Source of the DNA: Saccopteryx bilineata
Taxonomy: Eukaryota; Chordata; Mammalia; Chiroptera; Emballonuridae
Assembly: GCF_036850765.1 (NCBI RefSeq)
Contig: NC_089491.1
Coordinates: 87,824,740 to 87,888,739, forward strand
DNA length: 64,000 nt
Direction: 5' to 3'
The notes under the pieces are model-generated. The model saw only the letters and a program-made list of their open reading frames with translations, ran no database searches and was not told the origin of the DNA. Shown here in pieces: positions 45,608 through 58,407 of this stretch. The position numbers and the translations under genes are program-made. Each line of letters opens with the position of its first letter. Position 1 is the stretch's first letter.

Positions 45608-47399
45608 GACATCAGACAACCACTAAAGAGTTATTTTCCACATATTATTTTCATCTTCTGCTTTTGGTGGAGTGACTTTTTTGTTTGTTTGCTTATTTTG
45701 TTTCACAATGTGTCAGTAAAGAATGATATAATCAAGGTATCTCTTGATTATATCACTCTTTTATATCTCCTAAATTAAAGTGGATAAAATCAAAGACTGA
45801 ATCCAGAAATATATAATTGTATAAACAGGTTAGCTTGGGCAAATTAAAATAGCAGTGGCTGGATGTGTTTACCACGTTCCTCCCAGTAATCCACTCAACC
45901 TACTATTCTGCTTCTAATTTACCAAACACTGCAGTGTAGCAGAACATCATCATTATTTTTAAACTAAGAGTTCATGAACCACAACATGAGAAATCTTAAG
46001 ATTTTCAGGAGATATATGGAAACTTACAGAAAAATATAACTATCTCCCTGGAACATTAATATTATGTAAAATCTAGCAAAAATTACTATTATAGAGTAGA
46101 ATTCTAATTATCACAGATTTTGATAATAAAACAAACAAAAAAAGTGTTTGTCTTGTAAATGGGCAATCATCTATCTCATTAGACAAGGGAAATAACATGG
46201 CTCTCCAATGCTGTTAGTAATTTTTGGTAGGGAAGTTTAGGAAGCATTGTGATAAGCTCTTGGCACCTCCATGATGGAAAGGGAGCTGAAATGTCTCTAT
46301 GATCCAATCAACACTTAAGGAAAGAAGGCAAAGTAAACTCATCTTCTGGTTCTCTTGTCATTCGAATATATCAAATATTAGTTTATTTAAATATACTCAT
46401 ACATTACAAAGTTTACATTATTTTTTTTCTCTCATATGTTTATTCAAAAGCCACAAGGTCTAGGAGTCTGCAAAGTTAAATTCCCCAAGTCTTTCAAAGT
46501 TGTTATATGAAATAGGTCACTTCTCTGTTCTACACTTAGCCTGCCTTCCTTCTTCATATCATAGGGGTTTAACAAAATTTTTGAAATAGTATAAAAGCAA
46601 ATAGAAAAGCAGAGAGTAATAATTAACGAATATTAAGGCCAGAAGAAAAATAATATTCTTCCTACATATATAGTCAAACAAAAGTGAAGCTAAAAGAGAG
46701 GTGAGTATAAAGTTCTCCATCACACCTTCCCTCAACTGCCATCTCTCCTTTATAGCAATAGGAGAAATTGAGTTAATCACTTTTCTTTTTAAATAATGAG
46801 CATAGATGTGAAATGCTGTACTTTGTTAGGGGCAAAAACTTTTTCAATTACTGAAATTATTTAAAAAGGCAAAAACTGCACTTGCTTTTACCCTATTCAA
46901 TTTTTTGTATTTCTCCTACTTTTTCTTTGTGGTTGCTGTTGTTTTGTTTTGTTTAACAGCAGTGCAGAGTGACAGATGTGCAAAAGGGGAAAAGAGAACT
47001 AGGAAAATATAACAGTTTCAACTAGTATCCCTGATTTATTTCCAGTTGAATTTACATCTGGTCCAACTGTGTTGTTTGTTAATATTCTGTTGGCAACAGA
47101 TATGAGCCGTATGTCTCTCTTGGTTTTATTAACATTTTCATATCTAGACATGATAATTTGGTGGAAAATTATATTAGTGAACTGTGTGATCTTTGCATTA
47201 CATTCTCAAAGTTGGCATCTTTTCACCTCCATATTCAAAAGGTCACCCAATCTAGTCAATTCTGGGTATTTGTAAATAACGCTCTACTCTCTCTTTTCTA
47301 TTTCAAGGGATCATCATCAAACTCTCCCTGATTATAGCACTAGCCTCTTCTTTCTGAAGTGGGCATTTTAAGCCACCCATTTTATTGGAACTACACTTA
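45608..47399. other. Unassigned AT-rich DNA, 1.8 kb
   Basis: No gene or named repeat recognised; includes the 13-bp perfect hairpin at 45724-45755. Confidence 0.35.
45724..45755. repeat. Perfect 13-bp hairpin
   Basis: TGATATAATCAAG (45724-45736), loop GTATCT, CTTGATTATATCA (45743-45755). Confidence 0.8.
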
Positions 47400-47765
47400 A
47401 AATTTTCAGATTAAAACCTGATCATGTTCTTAGCTACTTCTTCAATCATGTCAGCTGTCTATAAAATAAATTCCCAATGTATTAGCAAACATGAAAAAAT
47501 TTTAATATTAGTTATCAATCTGCTTTGCATTTCCAAGGTCTATTCTCTTACTATTGACCCATGTATTTCAGCAGTTTTTAACTTCTCACTATTCCACAAA
47601 CATTCCAGATCCTGTTATAACTCTGGCCCTTCACACATGCCTTTACTCTACCTATATTTCCCAATCTGTCCTCCATCGACCTATCTCAATATCAACTCCT
47701 CTGTAAAGTCTTTATTGGCACTCCTGGTTACAGCAGAAAAAAAAATAACCCTTCTGATGATATAG
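47400..47765 (+). repeat. L2 LINE 3' fragment
   Basis: TTAAAACCTGATCATGTTCT, CTCTGGCCCTTCACACATGC, CTACCTATATTTCCCAATCT and ATCAACTCCTCTGTAAAGTC follow the L2 3' region (… gggcctttgcacatgctgttc …; … tcaactcctctgtgaagtc …). The 113-codon open frame at 47424-47765 is a relic of L2. Confidence 0.65.
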
Positions 47766-48059
47766 TGAATTCATTTCCCCCAAGGAATGGTTCACAATTC
47801 ACAATGACTTTTATAATAACACATTGAGAGAAAAATAAATAGCATAGATGACACTTTAGAAAATGTCACAAATACAAATTCTCCAAATTGTATTTTAATA
47901 TTCCAATGGTTTATATTTTAATCCCCTATATGGTTAGATGAGTAATTGCTGATAATCATTTTTTCTTTCAATATATAGATCTTTAAGAATATTTTGGCAC
48001 ATTAACTAAGTTTTTCTACATGACTGTAGTACTTATAGTACTAATGATAGGGGAACTCA
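47766..48059. other. Unassigned AT-rich DNA
   Basis: Nothing recognised. Confidence 0.35.
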
Positions 48060-48264
48060 AGAGTTTAAATTTGGGGTTGAGTAATGTGGTTTTGGTTATG
48101 ATCAGTGGGCATAATGGTAAACTTTGTTCCAGGAACTGGGCTATATGACTTAACAAGATCTGTAAGTGATCCACCATTTTGCCTCAGAGTACTGTATCCA
48201 AACCATTTGTACTGCAAGGATGGAACACTTGCAAACTATGACCCAGATAACTTTGACTATGATC

Positions 48265-48296
<32 letters not shown>

Positions 48297-48420
48297 CCCC
48301 AACCCCCTGCCTATTCCTTTTTCCCCTTTATGAAAAGGTTGACTGGGAAAATGAAGTCAAGACAATTTGGGAATGTAACTCCCATCTCCCCAGATTCACG
48401 GCCATCTGAATAAAGCACCC
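48060..48420 (+). repeat. Unassigned retroelement-like block with A27 run and AATAAA
   Basis: A less AT-rich stretch runs into 27 consecutive A at 48265-48291, then continues to GCCATCTGAATAAAGCACCC (AATAAA at about 48409). The A run could be the tail of an inserted transcript or an expanded run inside an LTR. The 102-codon open frame over it has no domain I recognise. Confidence 0.35.
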
Positions 48421-49479
48421 ATAAAGATTCAATGTCTATCTCTGAATCGGTGACAGGCAACACAAACTCCAATGTATTTTCTGGTTTCCCTCTGTAACTA
48501 TGGAATTGAAGGAAAAAAATTGAATATTTGTGATTTATCTAATGCTGTGTAGGAACTCTATTACCATGGAGAAGAGGAAAAAGAACCTCAGATTCTCCTA
48601 AATCCCATGATGGGGAAAAAGCATTCTTAAAACTGATGTCCAACTTAGCTTTCTCTGGTAACTCCTACAAACATTACTTTCCAATGTTGGTAGATATTAT
48701 AACCACTTTTTTCAAACATCTTCTAAAAATAGCATTAAGAATAAGTAATGTTAAGGCTGCTAACATGAGATTTTCCGCATCCTGGCTCCAGTCTCTCCAA
48801 ATGCAAGACCTTGTTCCTTACCGCATTGTTTTGTGTGCCTCCTATGAATGTTAACAGCCATCACAGTATGTTATTCCATTAATCCCTCTGATAATTAGTT
48901 AATGGAATTTTGCCATGTTGGCTTAATTGCCTCCTTCACTACCTCTTAGTGATTTTGTCAATATGGGATGTCTTTGGGACAAAAAATGAATGCTTCCAAA
49001 ATAGTATGCAAAAATGATGATCCACAATTTTCACAAAGATTTAAAAATAACTTTTGCTATTAAACTTTGTTTGTAGATTTGTTTTCACTCTCATTACATG
49101 AATGAAAGGCTTGAATTACTTACCCTGTTACTTTGACTAGGTTGTAATCTGAGGCCATCACCTCTTGTTCTTCCAGAAAAAATGTCACATACATTACCAA
49201 AATGTTTGGTCTTTTGAGGTGATTTTGATGTTAGACCCTAAAATGGCATAGCTTTCTAAAGGAAATGGGAAATGGTCTTTTCTTTTGTCTGTAATAACAA
49301 TTTGATAATTCTCAGCAAGTCTTATCATTTTGTCTTGATTAGACTATTAGCTCTGCTTTTTACCAACACTTCTTTTTCTATCAGTTCTATAAGTTCCATC
49401 TCTATTTGAGAAACATTGCTGGACTCCTTTTAACAGCTATCCATCTATCTACCTACCTATCTGAAAGGGCTGAGCTTTT
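48421..49479. other. Unassigned AT-rich DNA
   Basis: No gene or named repeat recognised. Confidence 0.35.
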
Positions 49480-49805
49480 CTCACCCCTCTCCCCCATGAA
49501 AATATGACCAGCAGCTGAATCCCTGCATGTATACGGTCACCAGAGACAGTACTTGGGGAAGCTAGATAACTCCTTCGAGGCAGGTATCTTGTATTAACCA
49601 CAAAAAAGAGAAACAGTTGCCTCTGATGAACATTGCCTTATCTTCCTTTTGTAGCAGCAACTGCTTTTGCACCCTTGTCTCTACAAAAGTAGCTCTCTAA
49701 GCAGCACTAGCTGCTGATGCTTTTTTTGGCCTAGCCCATTTGCACCCAAATGTAACAATAAACTTTTTTCCCCATTTGTTTGGCCCTGTGTGTGATTCCT
49801 CTCAG
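49480..49805 (+). repeat. Possible solo LTR fragment
   Basis: Ends AACAATAAACTTTTTTCCCC followed by a GT-rich block (GGCCCTGTGTGTGATTCC), as in R/U5 of several mammalian LTRs. Start, terminal dinucleotides and target duplication were not defined. Confidence 0.4.
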
Positions 49806-49816
49806 TGGACTTAACT

Positions 49817-49846
49817 TTCTATCTATCTATCATCTATCTATCTATC

Positions 49847-49889
<43 letters not shown>

Positions 49890-49918
49890 ATCCATCTAGA
49901 TCTATCTATCTGTCTATC
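49817..49918. repeat. (ATCT)n microsatellite
   Basis: About 25 ATCT-type units with a few CATC interruptions. Confidence 0.96.
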
Positions 49919-49974
49919 TTTTTTTCTTTTTCTTTTAGTTATTGGTATAATGGCTTATTGCTCCAACTAAATTT

Positions 49975-50095
49975 AAAACTCATTGAGGGAAGAGATCTTG
50001 AAATATTTAGCTTCACATTCCCAAAAGAGTTTTAGCACAGTGCCTTCAAAGTATGTTTATCAAATGAAAAAATAAAATGAGTGAATGACATAACA
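49975..50095 (+). repeat. L2 3' terminus
   Basis: CATTGAGGGAAGAGATCTTG, TTTTAGCACAGTGCCTTC and AAATGAGTGAATGAC follow the L2 end pattern. Confidence 0.6.
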
Positions 50096-51119
50096 AACAC
50101 AATGGAAACTAAATGACAATGGTACCCAAACATTTTGATTTTAAATAAAAACTAACAGATAGTAATGGAGAACATTCATATTATCTTCCTATTATAATAC
50201 TGACCAACCTTAAGTCATCATATGCAAATCATATTAATATGCAAAGCAGGCTTTTACATGGGTGGGGCAGATCTGCGCAAACACAGTAAGACAGAGTGAC
50301 TTTCTTTGACCAACCTGGGATCAGGTTTGCCTTCCCCTCTTCTCTGAGCTTCCACAGTCCTAGAAACCAGCCAAGGCCTCCAAATCACAAGGCAAGCTAC
50401 TACTCCTTGCCTTCTATTTTCAAAGTGTGTTTATTACCTATCAGCTTCAATGCACTAAATAACATAACACTCTGGTGACTTGAGTCAATGATCCTCCAAA
50501 AAGTGAACCACTCACTTCCACATGATTTTAGGATCAGCCCCATTGTGTTTTATTTGGAAGTTTTGGTTTCTTCACCTTTTGTCTCTCCTAAATGAAAGCA
50601 CTGGATTAGCTAAATTCAATTTAAGCAATTTTACTTTTGTTTAAATAAAATTTAAACCATTTCCAAATACTTTTTCTTTTGCTATATCCACACATTCTCT
50701 TAGTTCAGACATATATATCCAGCTATGAACATCTAGAATACCAAAATCCAAACACAGTGAGACACTGATAACTTCAATAATTGAATTGTAGAGTTTTCTT
50801 AAATGTTGAAATGCCTCTCCACCTTTAAAAATAACATACATGATAGGGCAACAAAGAACTTAAAAAAATCGTCCCTGTCATTAAAATACACGGGATTCAG
50901 TTGGAAGGAAAAAAACAAAAAACAAAAAACGGGCTGAGTGGTAATTCTTGAATATCAAGAAAATATAGATCAGAGTGATATAGTATCTTTAGAAAATGCC
51001 TTATCAAGATACACACAAGCATTTTCTAAAATGCTTTGCCTTTAGCTTTTCACAAAGCAAATTCTTCATTATCCAGGTTTCAGCTGAAATTCTTTAGCAG
51101 TCTCTTCTATCTACATGAT
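50096..51119. other. Unassigned AT-rich DNA
   Basis: No gene or named repeat recognised. Confidence 0.35.
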
Positions 51120-51360
51120 CTAGGGGAGGTCACACTTCTTTATTTTTATTTTCTTCTCTGCATTTAGCCCAATCTGAATCATTGTGTGTATTTATTATTT
51201 CACATGTTTATGTTCTATCTCAACTCGATCTCCCTTTTTATAGAAGGTAAGCATCATTAGAGGGGCTTGTCAGCCTTCTTCATTTCCCCTTGTCTAATTC
51301 TCAGAATAATTCAAAGAACATGTTATTCACTCATTACATATATGTTAAATGAATGAACTG
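51120..51360 (+). repeat. L2 3' fragment
   Basis: CACTTCTTTATTTTTATTTT, GTATTTATTATTTCACATGT, TAGAAGGTAAGCATCATTAG and ATGTTAAATGAATGAACTGA match the order of the L2 3' end. Confidence 0.68.
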
Positions 51361-51683
51361 AATAAGGAGGACATAAAAGGTAGATACATCAATAAAAAGA
51401 AGAGGAAATATCAGTGGGTGTAGGTCAAAGAGCCCTAGAGAAGCCGAGCAAAGTCTATGAGTTTCTAGTTGATCATTATTCATCTGTAAAAACAGTTTTT
51501 CTGTTTTTGGTGTATGATTCATCACTTCTGTCCTTTCTTTCATTTTTACCCTTCCTAATTCTACTTTCTAACACCTACACCTCAATCTCTTGGTTTTGAG
51601 TAAAATGACTTTATGCAGAAGCTTTTTCTAAAGGAGCACAAAACAGAGGAAAAGATGCTTAAATTTAAAATAATGAAGCTGAG

Positions 51684-52735
51684 CCCTAGCTGGCTGGCTC
51701 AATGGATAGAGCATTGGCCTTCATGCAGTCGTCCCGGTTTGATTCTGGTCAGGGCACACGTGAGAAGTGTGACTGTAAAGCCAGTAGGCAGGGCCAGAGC
51801 CACTATCACAGCAGCCTTCTGGCCCATGCAGGTTCGCATTGGATTCAGACAGTTGGTAAAGAAACCATGGAGCCAAAAACTGGTGGGCCATAGCCTTTAA
51901 TCCTACCTTGCACCCGGCGGGCAAGTAAAAATACACACTGGGCTCCAAAAGCCACTCACATTCAGTGCTCACAGCAGCCACTGACTTATCCGAGTTTCCT
52001 AGAATCAAAGGTTTCTAGCTCACCAGCCTTATTCTCCTCAGTTCCCCATCTCCTTCCTTATCCCAGATACAAACTCTACACAAACTGGCATCTCACTCAG
52101 CACTCCACCATCTTGGCTGCTTCTCCTGGCCTACTCCACGTGGCCTCCTTCTGCTGCTGGCTCTACTCTCTCCTCTAATGATAATCTCAGGAACCAAGAG
52201 CCGAATCCCATTCTGCCTCCCTTTTATAGTGTAGAAATCCAAACCCTTAATCCAATATACATAATAGGGAAGTCTCTAATACAAAGTCACTTCTCTGAGG
52301 CATGATAGGATTGTACCACCTCACACCAAAAAGGGTGGGACAGGCTTAATCCCAAAACCAAGCCTCAGGCTACAACAATTCTCAACACACATCAATATCA
52401 CCTGGGCAACGGCCTCACGTGGGCAGCGCCTATTTTTAACAAAGTGAGCATAATACATTTTATCTGCCCAACAGTGACCATCTTCTTCTCTTCTCCTCTC
52501 TCTTGCCCTTCTCTCTCTTTTCCCCTCTTGCAGCCAGTGGCTCGATTGGTCTAAGAGTCTGCCTAAGCACTGAGGATAGCTCAGTTTATCTAAGTGTCAG
52601 CCTCAGGTGCTGAGGATAGCTTGGATGATTCAAGCATCGGCCCCAAATGGGGGTTGCAAGGGTCAGGGCACATGGGAGTCTGTCTTTCTAGCTCCCCTCC
52701 CTCACTTAAAAAACAAAACAAAACAAACAAACAAA
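51684..52735 (+). repeat. Type A SINE split by a solo LTR
   Basis: The head at 51684-51773 (GCCCTAGCTGGCTGGCTCAA, B-box-like GGTTTGATTCTGG) and the body at 52479-52735 (GAGGATAGCTCAGTTTATC, GGGAGTCTGTCTTTC, (AAAAC)n tail) form one SINE. The insertion lies just after the GTGAGAAGTGTGAC segment and duplicates GTGAC. Confidence 0.93.
51769..52478 (-). mobile_element. Solo LTR (family 1) in a SINE, TSD GTGAC
   Basis: The LTR is 51774-52473 (700 bp), minus strand, TGTTGGGCAGATAAAATGTA to GCTTTACA, with perfect GTGAC at 51769-51773 and 52474-52478. It is the only family member outside the 10-18 kb cluster and is younger than the SINE it interrupts. Its antisense frame is broken where the other copies keep it open. 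Confidence 0.96.
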
Positions 52736-55700
52736 AAATGCAATTTTGGTGAATATATTATAGACAGCAAACTGTCATCATAACCATGTGAGTTATCCAA
52801 TTTGAATGATAAATATAAAACAGTATCTTACAACATTAACAAGATGCTTAGAGTCACTGGCATTACTGGCAATAGCAATGTACACACTGAAAAGTTATTA
52901 TATAGTTTCTGGGCTAAACTCACACTGACAAGTCACATGTTAACAATAGAATATGACTGAAAAGTCATTTCACACATTCAACAAACCATCTAGAAAACTG
53001 CCTTAAAGAACTTTTGACAACTTAAAGAAAATGGATGAACTAAAAAGCACTTTGACTTCAGGGTAGAAGAAAATCAAATTGGTTTTCACTAGGTTGACCA
53101 TAATCAAGAAATTTAAACTTAACTCCAAAAGCAAGAGAGACACTTGAAAACTAGTAAAATGGTTTCAGGGAGAAGAAGATGAATTTAGCCAAAGTTTTTG
53201 AACTCTCTTAGGAGAAGGGAGGTCACAGATAAGAAGACCCAGAAGTTTGCAATAATCCAGATAGGCAATGATTAAACCATGGATGAGAACAGGAATTATT
53301 GATTGTCTAAAGGGGGAGTAAATAGCAGGAGTTAATTTCCCTTGCTTCTTCCTTACTTCACACAAATAAATCATTGCTTTCCCCTATACATCTGAAGAAA
53401 ATATATCATGAAAAAAAGCAGAACTATTGGTGGTTAAAAAGAATTGAGGTATAAAAAGTTAAATGCTGCTGGAACTGAATTTGTAAAGATAGCTATATAA
53501 ACTTCAATTATTAATTACTAGGGCTAACACTGATTCCCATATTGTCAGATCCTGCTGAGATTTTGAAAACCAATGTTTTTGTCTTGAAGGGTGTTTGAAA
53601 GAAACTGGTTAACCTAAAAGGCCTTGAGATGTTAGGGGAATTACAGAAGAGAGACTCTGTAAATCAATACAATTTCTTCAGCAAATACTGTATCAAAAAG
53701 AAGGACATTGAATCCAACATTGTCAGCAATGAAGATAAAATCATTTATATCCAGGGAAGTGTAAACAGCCTCAGACTAAATAGCTGTCAGCACAGGAGGA
53801 AATTAAAAGAGGCTCTCATCATACTGCACCCGTACAAATCTTTGATGCAGTAGGAGACCTATTTACAAAGACATACTCTTGGTTTGAACAATGACCACCC
53901 CTTGCAAAGCCTGCTTTTAACAGAATTGTTAGAATAATAAGGCTGTTTCATATCTTCAACTAGTGATTCCAACTAGTGAAAGGATTAAGATCTTTCATTT
54001 TATAGATAGGAGAGAGGCATGCTGAAAATGACATATGTGTTTTTTTTTATACTACAATTTAAATGTTGACTAATTAGGATCTTAAGAATCTAAAATTGTT
54101 CCAAAAGTGAAGACAGATTGTGCAAGGGAAAAACCAGTGCTAAAACAAAACACTGAAGCATTTGAAGTATTTAGCCATCTACCACAAATCTTCTACTCTC
54201 TCTAGCCTCAGTTTCCTTGTCTTTAATACCATAAAGCAGTACCTTCTGATCCGGTGGATACCTTCATCCAAAAAGTCAGTAATTATGTGTCCCATGTGAC
54301 TGTGTACACATCCAGTTGGCATGAAGTCAACAGAGCCAAACAAAAGTATAAAACCTTTCCTCTATACAGACATTCCTCCATTCTCAGGTGAAGTCAAATG
54401 GGATGTCCAGAGGAGATGCTGGGAATTCAGTATCTGAGTTAAAATGAGGAGGAAAATAAAAGCTTAGATGAAAGAGAATAAAGAACTAATCCATCAATTA
54501 CTAACTACTTATTGACCATCAACCATGACAACCTACCCAGTACTAAGCATCACAGAGAATATAGAAGCATGTGAATCATGGTTCATACCTTCTAGAAATC
54601 AACACTCTAGTAGCCATAAAATATTACCTCTAAAAACACAAGAGAATCTTATTTGCATATAATACCTTTAATGACTCTTTAAATCATAAATACATATATA
54701 TTTTTGTATATCTATATCTATATCTATATCTATTTATTTATTTACTATTATCCAATTTTGGTTTGATATACCTGAGAGATGATCATTAAGCTAACTATGA
54801 TATTTCACCTCCAGCCTCCATTAACATACCTTGTAAGGAGTTTCTGGCACAAAGTTATATTAGGAAGTACAAGTAATAAAATGTAAGTTTAATTGGTAAT
54901 TTCCTCACTGAATATCCTATACCTTCTTCTCACAATGGCTAATGTTCAGATGCTTTCCATTTGAGTTCATCCATAAGTCATAAAACTTCTAGGTATTTTC
55001 GCTTTTATACTTGAAATTTAATGTGCTCCACTATTATTAGCTTTTCTGTCGGCTGGCTTCTCAAAACCCCTCACACCTTACTCAAAGAGAGTCACAGATG
55101 GTAAACAATAGCAGTTCAACAGTGGAACTTCCTTTGCAATTTCTACTAGATAACATCTTTTTCTTTCTCTATCAAAATACCTCCTAACCATTATTTTTCT
55201 TTCAGAAACAGTTATTTCTGCCACCAGAGGAGACTTTCTCCTTCTTTTTATATATAAGAGGTAACACAATCTAGGGGAGTGTGATCTACCTCCTAATTTA
55301 CACCAGAATTAGGATTTTTTTTAATAGTTAACCCAACCCATACATAGCTCTCTCCCTCCCTCTGGCTCTCCTCACAATATGCTGGCTCTTTCACTGACAT
55401 CAGGCTCTTAACTAAGTCATAATTGCTGAGCAGTCATTTAGCTCCTCCAGGTAATATGGGCAAAATTAGGAACATTCAAAATAATCCTTATCCAAGATTA
55501 GAAAGTTTTTGGTAGTATTCTCACAATTCCAAGTTTCAAAGCAACAAAAGCAATCACCAATTTGTAGTTCATCTGAAAAAAAAAAAAGCACCAGAATCTA
55601 AAACAAATTAGTTTGCTCAGGTTTAATCATTAAATAAATACAATAGTAAGCCAGACATTTAAGCATTTTACTTTAAATGTTTATTTTTTTAATTTTAAAT

Positions 55701-55799
55701 TTACTAGATTTTTATTAGTAATAGACACTAAAAATCAGTGTCTAAAATGAAAATCTAAGGGCCCCCAAAAGGATAATGTTAATGATAAAGGAATAACCC
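52736..55799. other. Unassigned AT-rich DNA, 3.1 kb
   Basis: No gene or clearly named repeat. The part at 53190-53350 (TGCAATAATCCAGATAGGCA) resembles an old common mammalian repeat that I cannot name with confidence; 54500-54620 has a MIR/L2-like flavour. A short TATCTA run lies at 54708-54731. Confidence 0.35.
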
Positions 55800-55985
55800 A
55801 TGATATTGACCTATTATAAGGCTGATGTTCTAGTCAGTAAATATGGACATTATATTTACTGACAATAGGCTGGGCAATCCAAGCCCAGGAGTATTAAGTA
55901 CATTTCCCAAGGCCAATCAGAATTCATGGGAAGAGCGGAAATTCAACTTAAGACTGACATCTTAACTTAAATAAGACCTACACAG
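55800..55985 (-). repeat. MIR SINE remnant
   Basis: TACATTTCCCAAGGCCAATC followed by GGAAGAGCGGAAATTCAACT matches the antisense MIR core; left end uncertain. Confidence 0.6.
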
Positions 55986-56404
55986 TTCTTCAGGAGACTG
56001 AAACAACTGTTCATATTTAATGAATCTTAGAACCTCAACAAGGTGAAGAAAAAGCAGGAAATATTGACTATGTTCAAATTAAAACATGTTGTGATGTTTC
56101 AGCAATATTGCATTAGACTTATGGTAAACTGACCAGCCCTGATATTGATCCATATACCTTCAATATATCATAAAATACATCATATATATTCTGTTAGATG
56201 AGTGATATACCAGCATAGCTACTTATTTGTGATAAATGAAAAAGGATATTTTGTGGAAGACAGTGAGTGGTAACTATTTCTCATGGTGCTGTATAAAAAA
56301 ACTTTAGTTCTATTTATACTGTTTATATATGTCATATTTAGAACACAGAGTTTAACAGCCTCTGTAAGGTATATGGTAAAAATTAGAAAAAAGTTAATAT
56401 ATAT

Positions 56405-56575
56405 TAAATACTATTATATTTCAGGTGGTACTTGAGGCTCAGTACTTGTGATCTCATTCAAGTTTTACAAAAGTTTTATAATATAACTAGTAACCTTATT
56501 TAACTGATAAAGAATCTTTCTTCAAAAAATGGTGAAATATCATACCAAGAGTCACATCAGTAAAACTGTATGCGT
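56405..56575 (-). repeat. MIR SINE remnant
   Basis: GTGATCTCATTCAAGTTTTA, AACCTTATTTAACTGATAAA and CAAGAGTCACATCAGTAAA are in the order of antisense MIR. Confidence 0.6.
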
Positions 56576-56617
56576 GTCAAGTTAAATTTTGAAATATATC
56601 TTTTTAAAGTGCCAGGA

Positions 56618-56805
56618 TTTCTGGCCAGGTACTTCAGTTGGTTGCAATGCCATCCCAATGCACCAACGTTGTGGGTTTGATTCCTGGTCAGGACACACAC
56701 AAGAATCAACTATTGAATACATAAGTAAGTGGAACAACAAATTGATGTTTCTCTCTCTCTCTCTCCCCCCCCCTTCTTTAAAATCAATCAGTTAATCAAT
56801 AAATG
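56618..56805 (+). repeat. Type D SINE
   Basis: TTCTGGCCAGGTACTTCAGT head, B-box-like GGGTTTGATTCC, AAGTGGAACAACAAATTGAT core and AAAATCAATCAG tail. Confidence 0.92.
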
Positions 56806-57395
56806 AATGAATGTATTGCCAAGACCATTGTATTACATTTGGGTTTTGGGATATATAACATTATTGCCCACTGTCTTCTTTGGCCCTTGGGGCAGAAATT
56901 AATAACAGCTAAGTATGTTTCTCTTGCTGAATTAGGCTATGACCCAGAGAACACTTCAGTTAAGTCCTTAACCATCTATTGGATTGGATTTGATAAAAGC
57001 TGTCATTTTTGCACTAAATTCTACATGATAAATAATATACACACAGTTTCGTTTTGAACTTTAAAATAGATTTACGAGGTCCTCCATTCTGCATTGAATT
57101 AGAGCAATATTCAAGAACCATGGATACATATCTCTGGAATTCAAAGACCTGAGCACAGCCTGATACCTAGATAGGTGATAAATTACCTAATACTTGACAG
57201 TCTGGGGTGGGGCAGAGGCAGGGGTGTCTTCTCTCAAATAGTATTTGTCCAAATGCTCATGCTTAAGATATCTTCTCTTTTCTATGTTTTCCCAATCCAA
57301 CTTAAGTTTTAATCCCTAATTGAAGCCCTTCTGATATTACTTATTAGGCCTCCTAATTGTTCTAACCCACACGGGTATTTCTTAGTTCTCAATTC
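56806..57395. other. Unassigned DNA
   Basis: The 84-codon plus-strand frame at 56803-57057 has no recognised domain. No named repeat. Confidence 0.35.
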
Positions 57396-57705
57396 AATTT
57401 TTTTTTTTAAGTGAGAGGAAGAGAGATAGAGAGAAGACTCCTGCATGTGTGCTGACCGGGATCCAACCAGTCACCCATGCCTGTCTGGGGCTGATGCTCG
57501 AATTAACTGAGCTATCTTCAGCATGTGAAGCCAATACTTGAATCAGTCAAGCCACTGGCTGTGAGAGGAAAAGAGAAACAGAAGGGGACAGTGAGGGAAA
57601 GAGAAGCAGATGGTCACTTCTGCTGTGTGCCCTGGCCAGGGATGAAATCGGGGACGTCTGCACACTGGGCTGATGCTCTATCCACTGGGCCAACCAGCAA
57701 GGGCC
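57396..57705 (-). repeat. Type A SINE
   Basis: The reverse strand starts GGCCCTTGCTGGTTGGCCCA; body includes GAAGATAGCTCAGTTAATTC; T-rich tail at 57396-57409. Confidence 0.92.
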
Positions 57706-58407
57706 TTAATACTTTTTGAATAAAAAGTTCATCTTCACTTATCCATTACTCCCTTATACATTGTTATATACAGTTATCTTATTTTCTGTTACTATTTATC
57801 ACCAATTTTCTGTATTGCAAACAGCAATGGCTGTTTCGATGGTGGTGAGAGTTTGTGGCCTTGTGTAAATCAGGTACCCAAAGTCATTCAAAGTAAACAT
57901 TCAATTTAAATGAAAGCATTATGATTACTATGCAAATATAGTTTCAAGACAAAGACCCTAACTACCTCCTTAAACAAATATTTCCAACCAGAAGGTTGCC
58001 TAGTTTAAGCCACTTCTGTCATTGCTAGTGGAAACTTATTTCTCTAGCTCTGCATCTCACAGTGCTTGATAGCCTAATAGTTCTATTTTTACTGGAGTTT
58101 AGAATTACCCAAAATATTCAGAAAACAAAAACACATCATTCCCTCTCCCCATTTTAGGCAAATAAATGTTTATTTTTAAAAACATGATTTATGACCAACA
58201 CTTAACTTTCCCAATGAGGAAAACAACAGGTCTGAGGTACCCAAGAGGTTTTCAAGCTTGAGGACATGGTTTGACACTGTTAAATAATACAGTATAATAC
58301 TAAAATACCACCTCTTTTTGTTTCCCCTCTTGTTGCCCCGTCCAGGTTCCCATTCTGATGCACTGGGACTAAGGTAGACTCATAATAATTTGGAGAGCTA
58401 TTTAGCG
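57706..58407. other. Unassigned AT-rich DNA
   Basis: No gene or named repeat recognised. Confidence 0.35.

Noticed and set aside
47424..47765. 113-codon frame as a host gene
   Set aside because: Sequence order matches the L2 3' region, so it is an accidental opening in a LINE relic.
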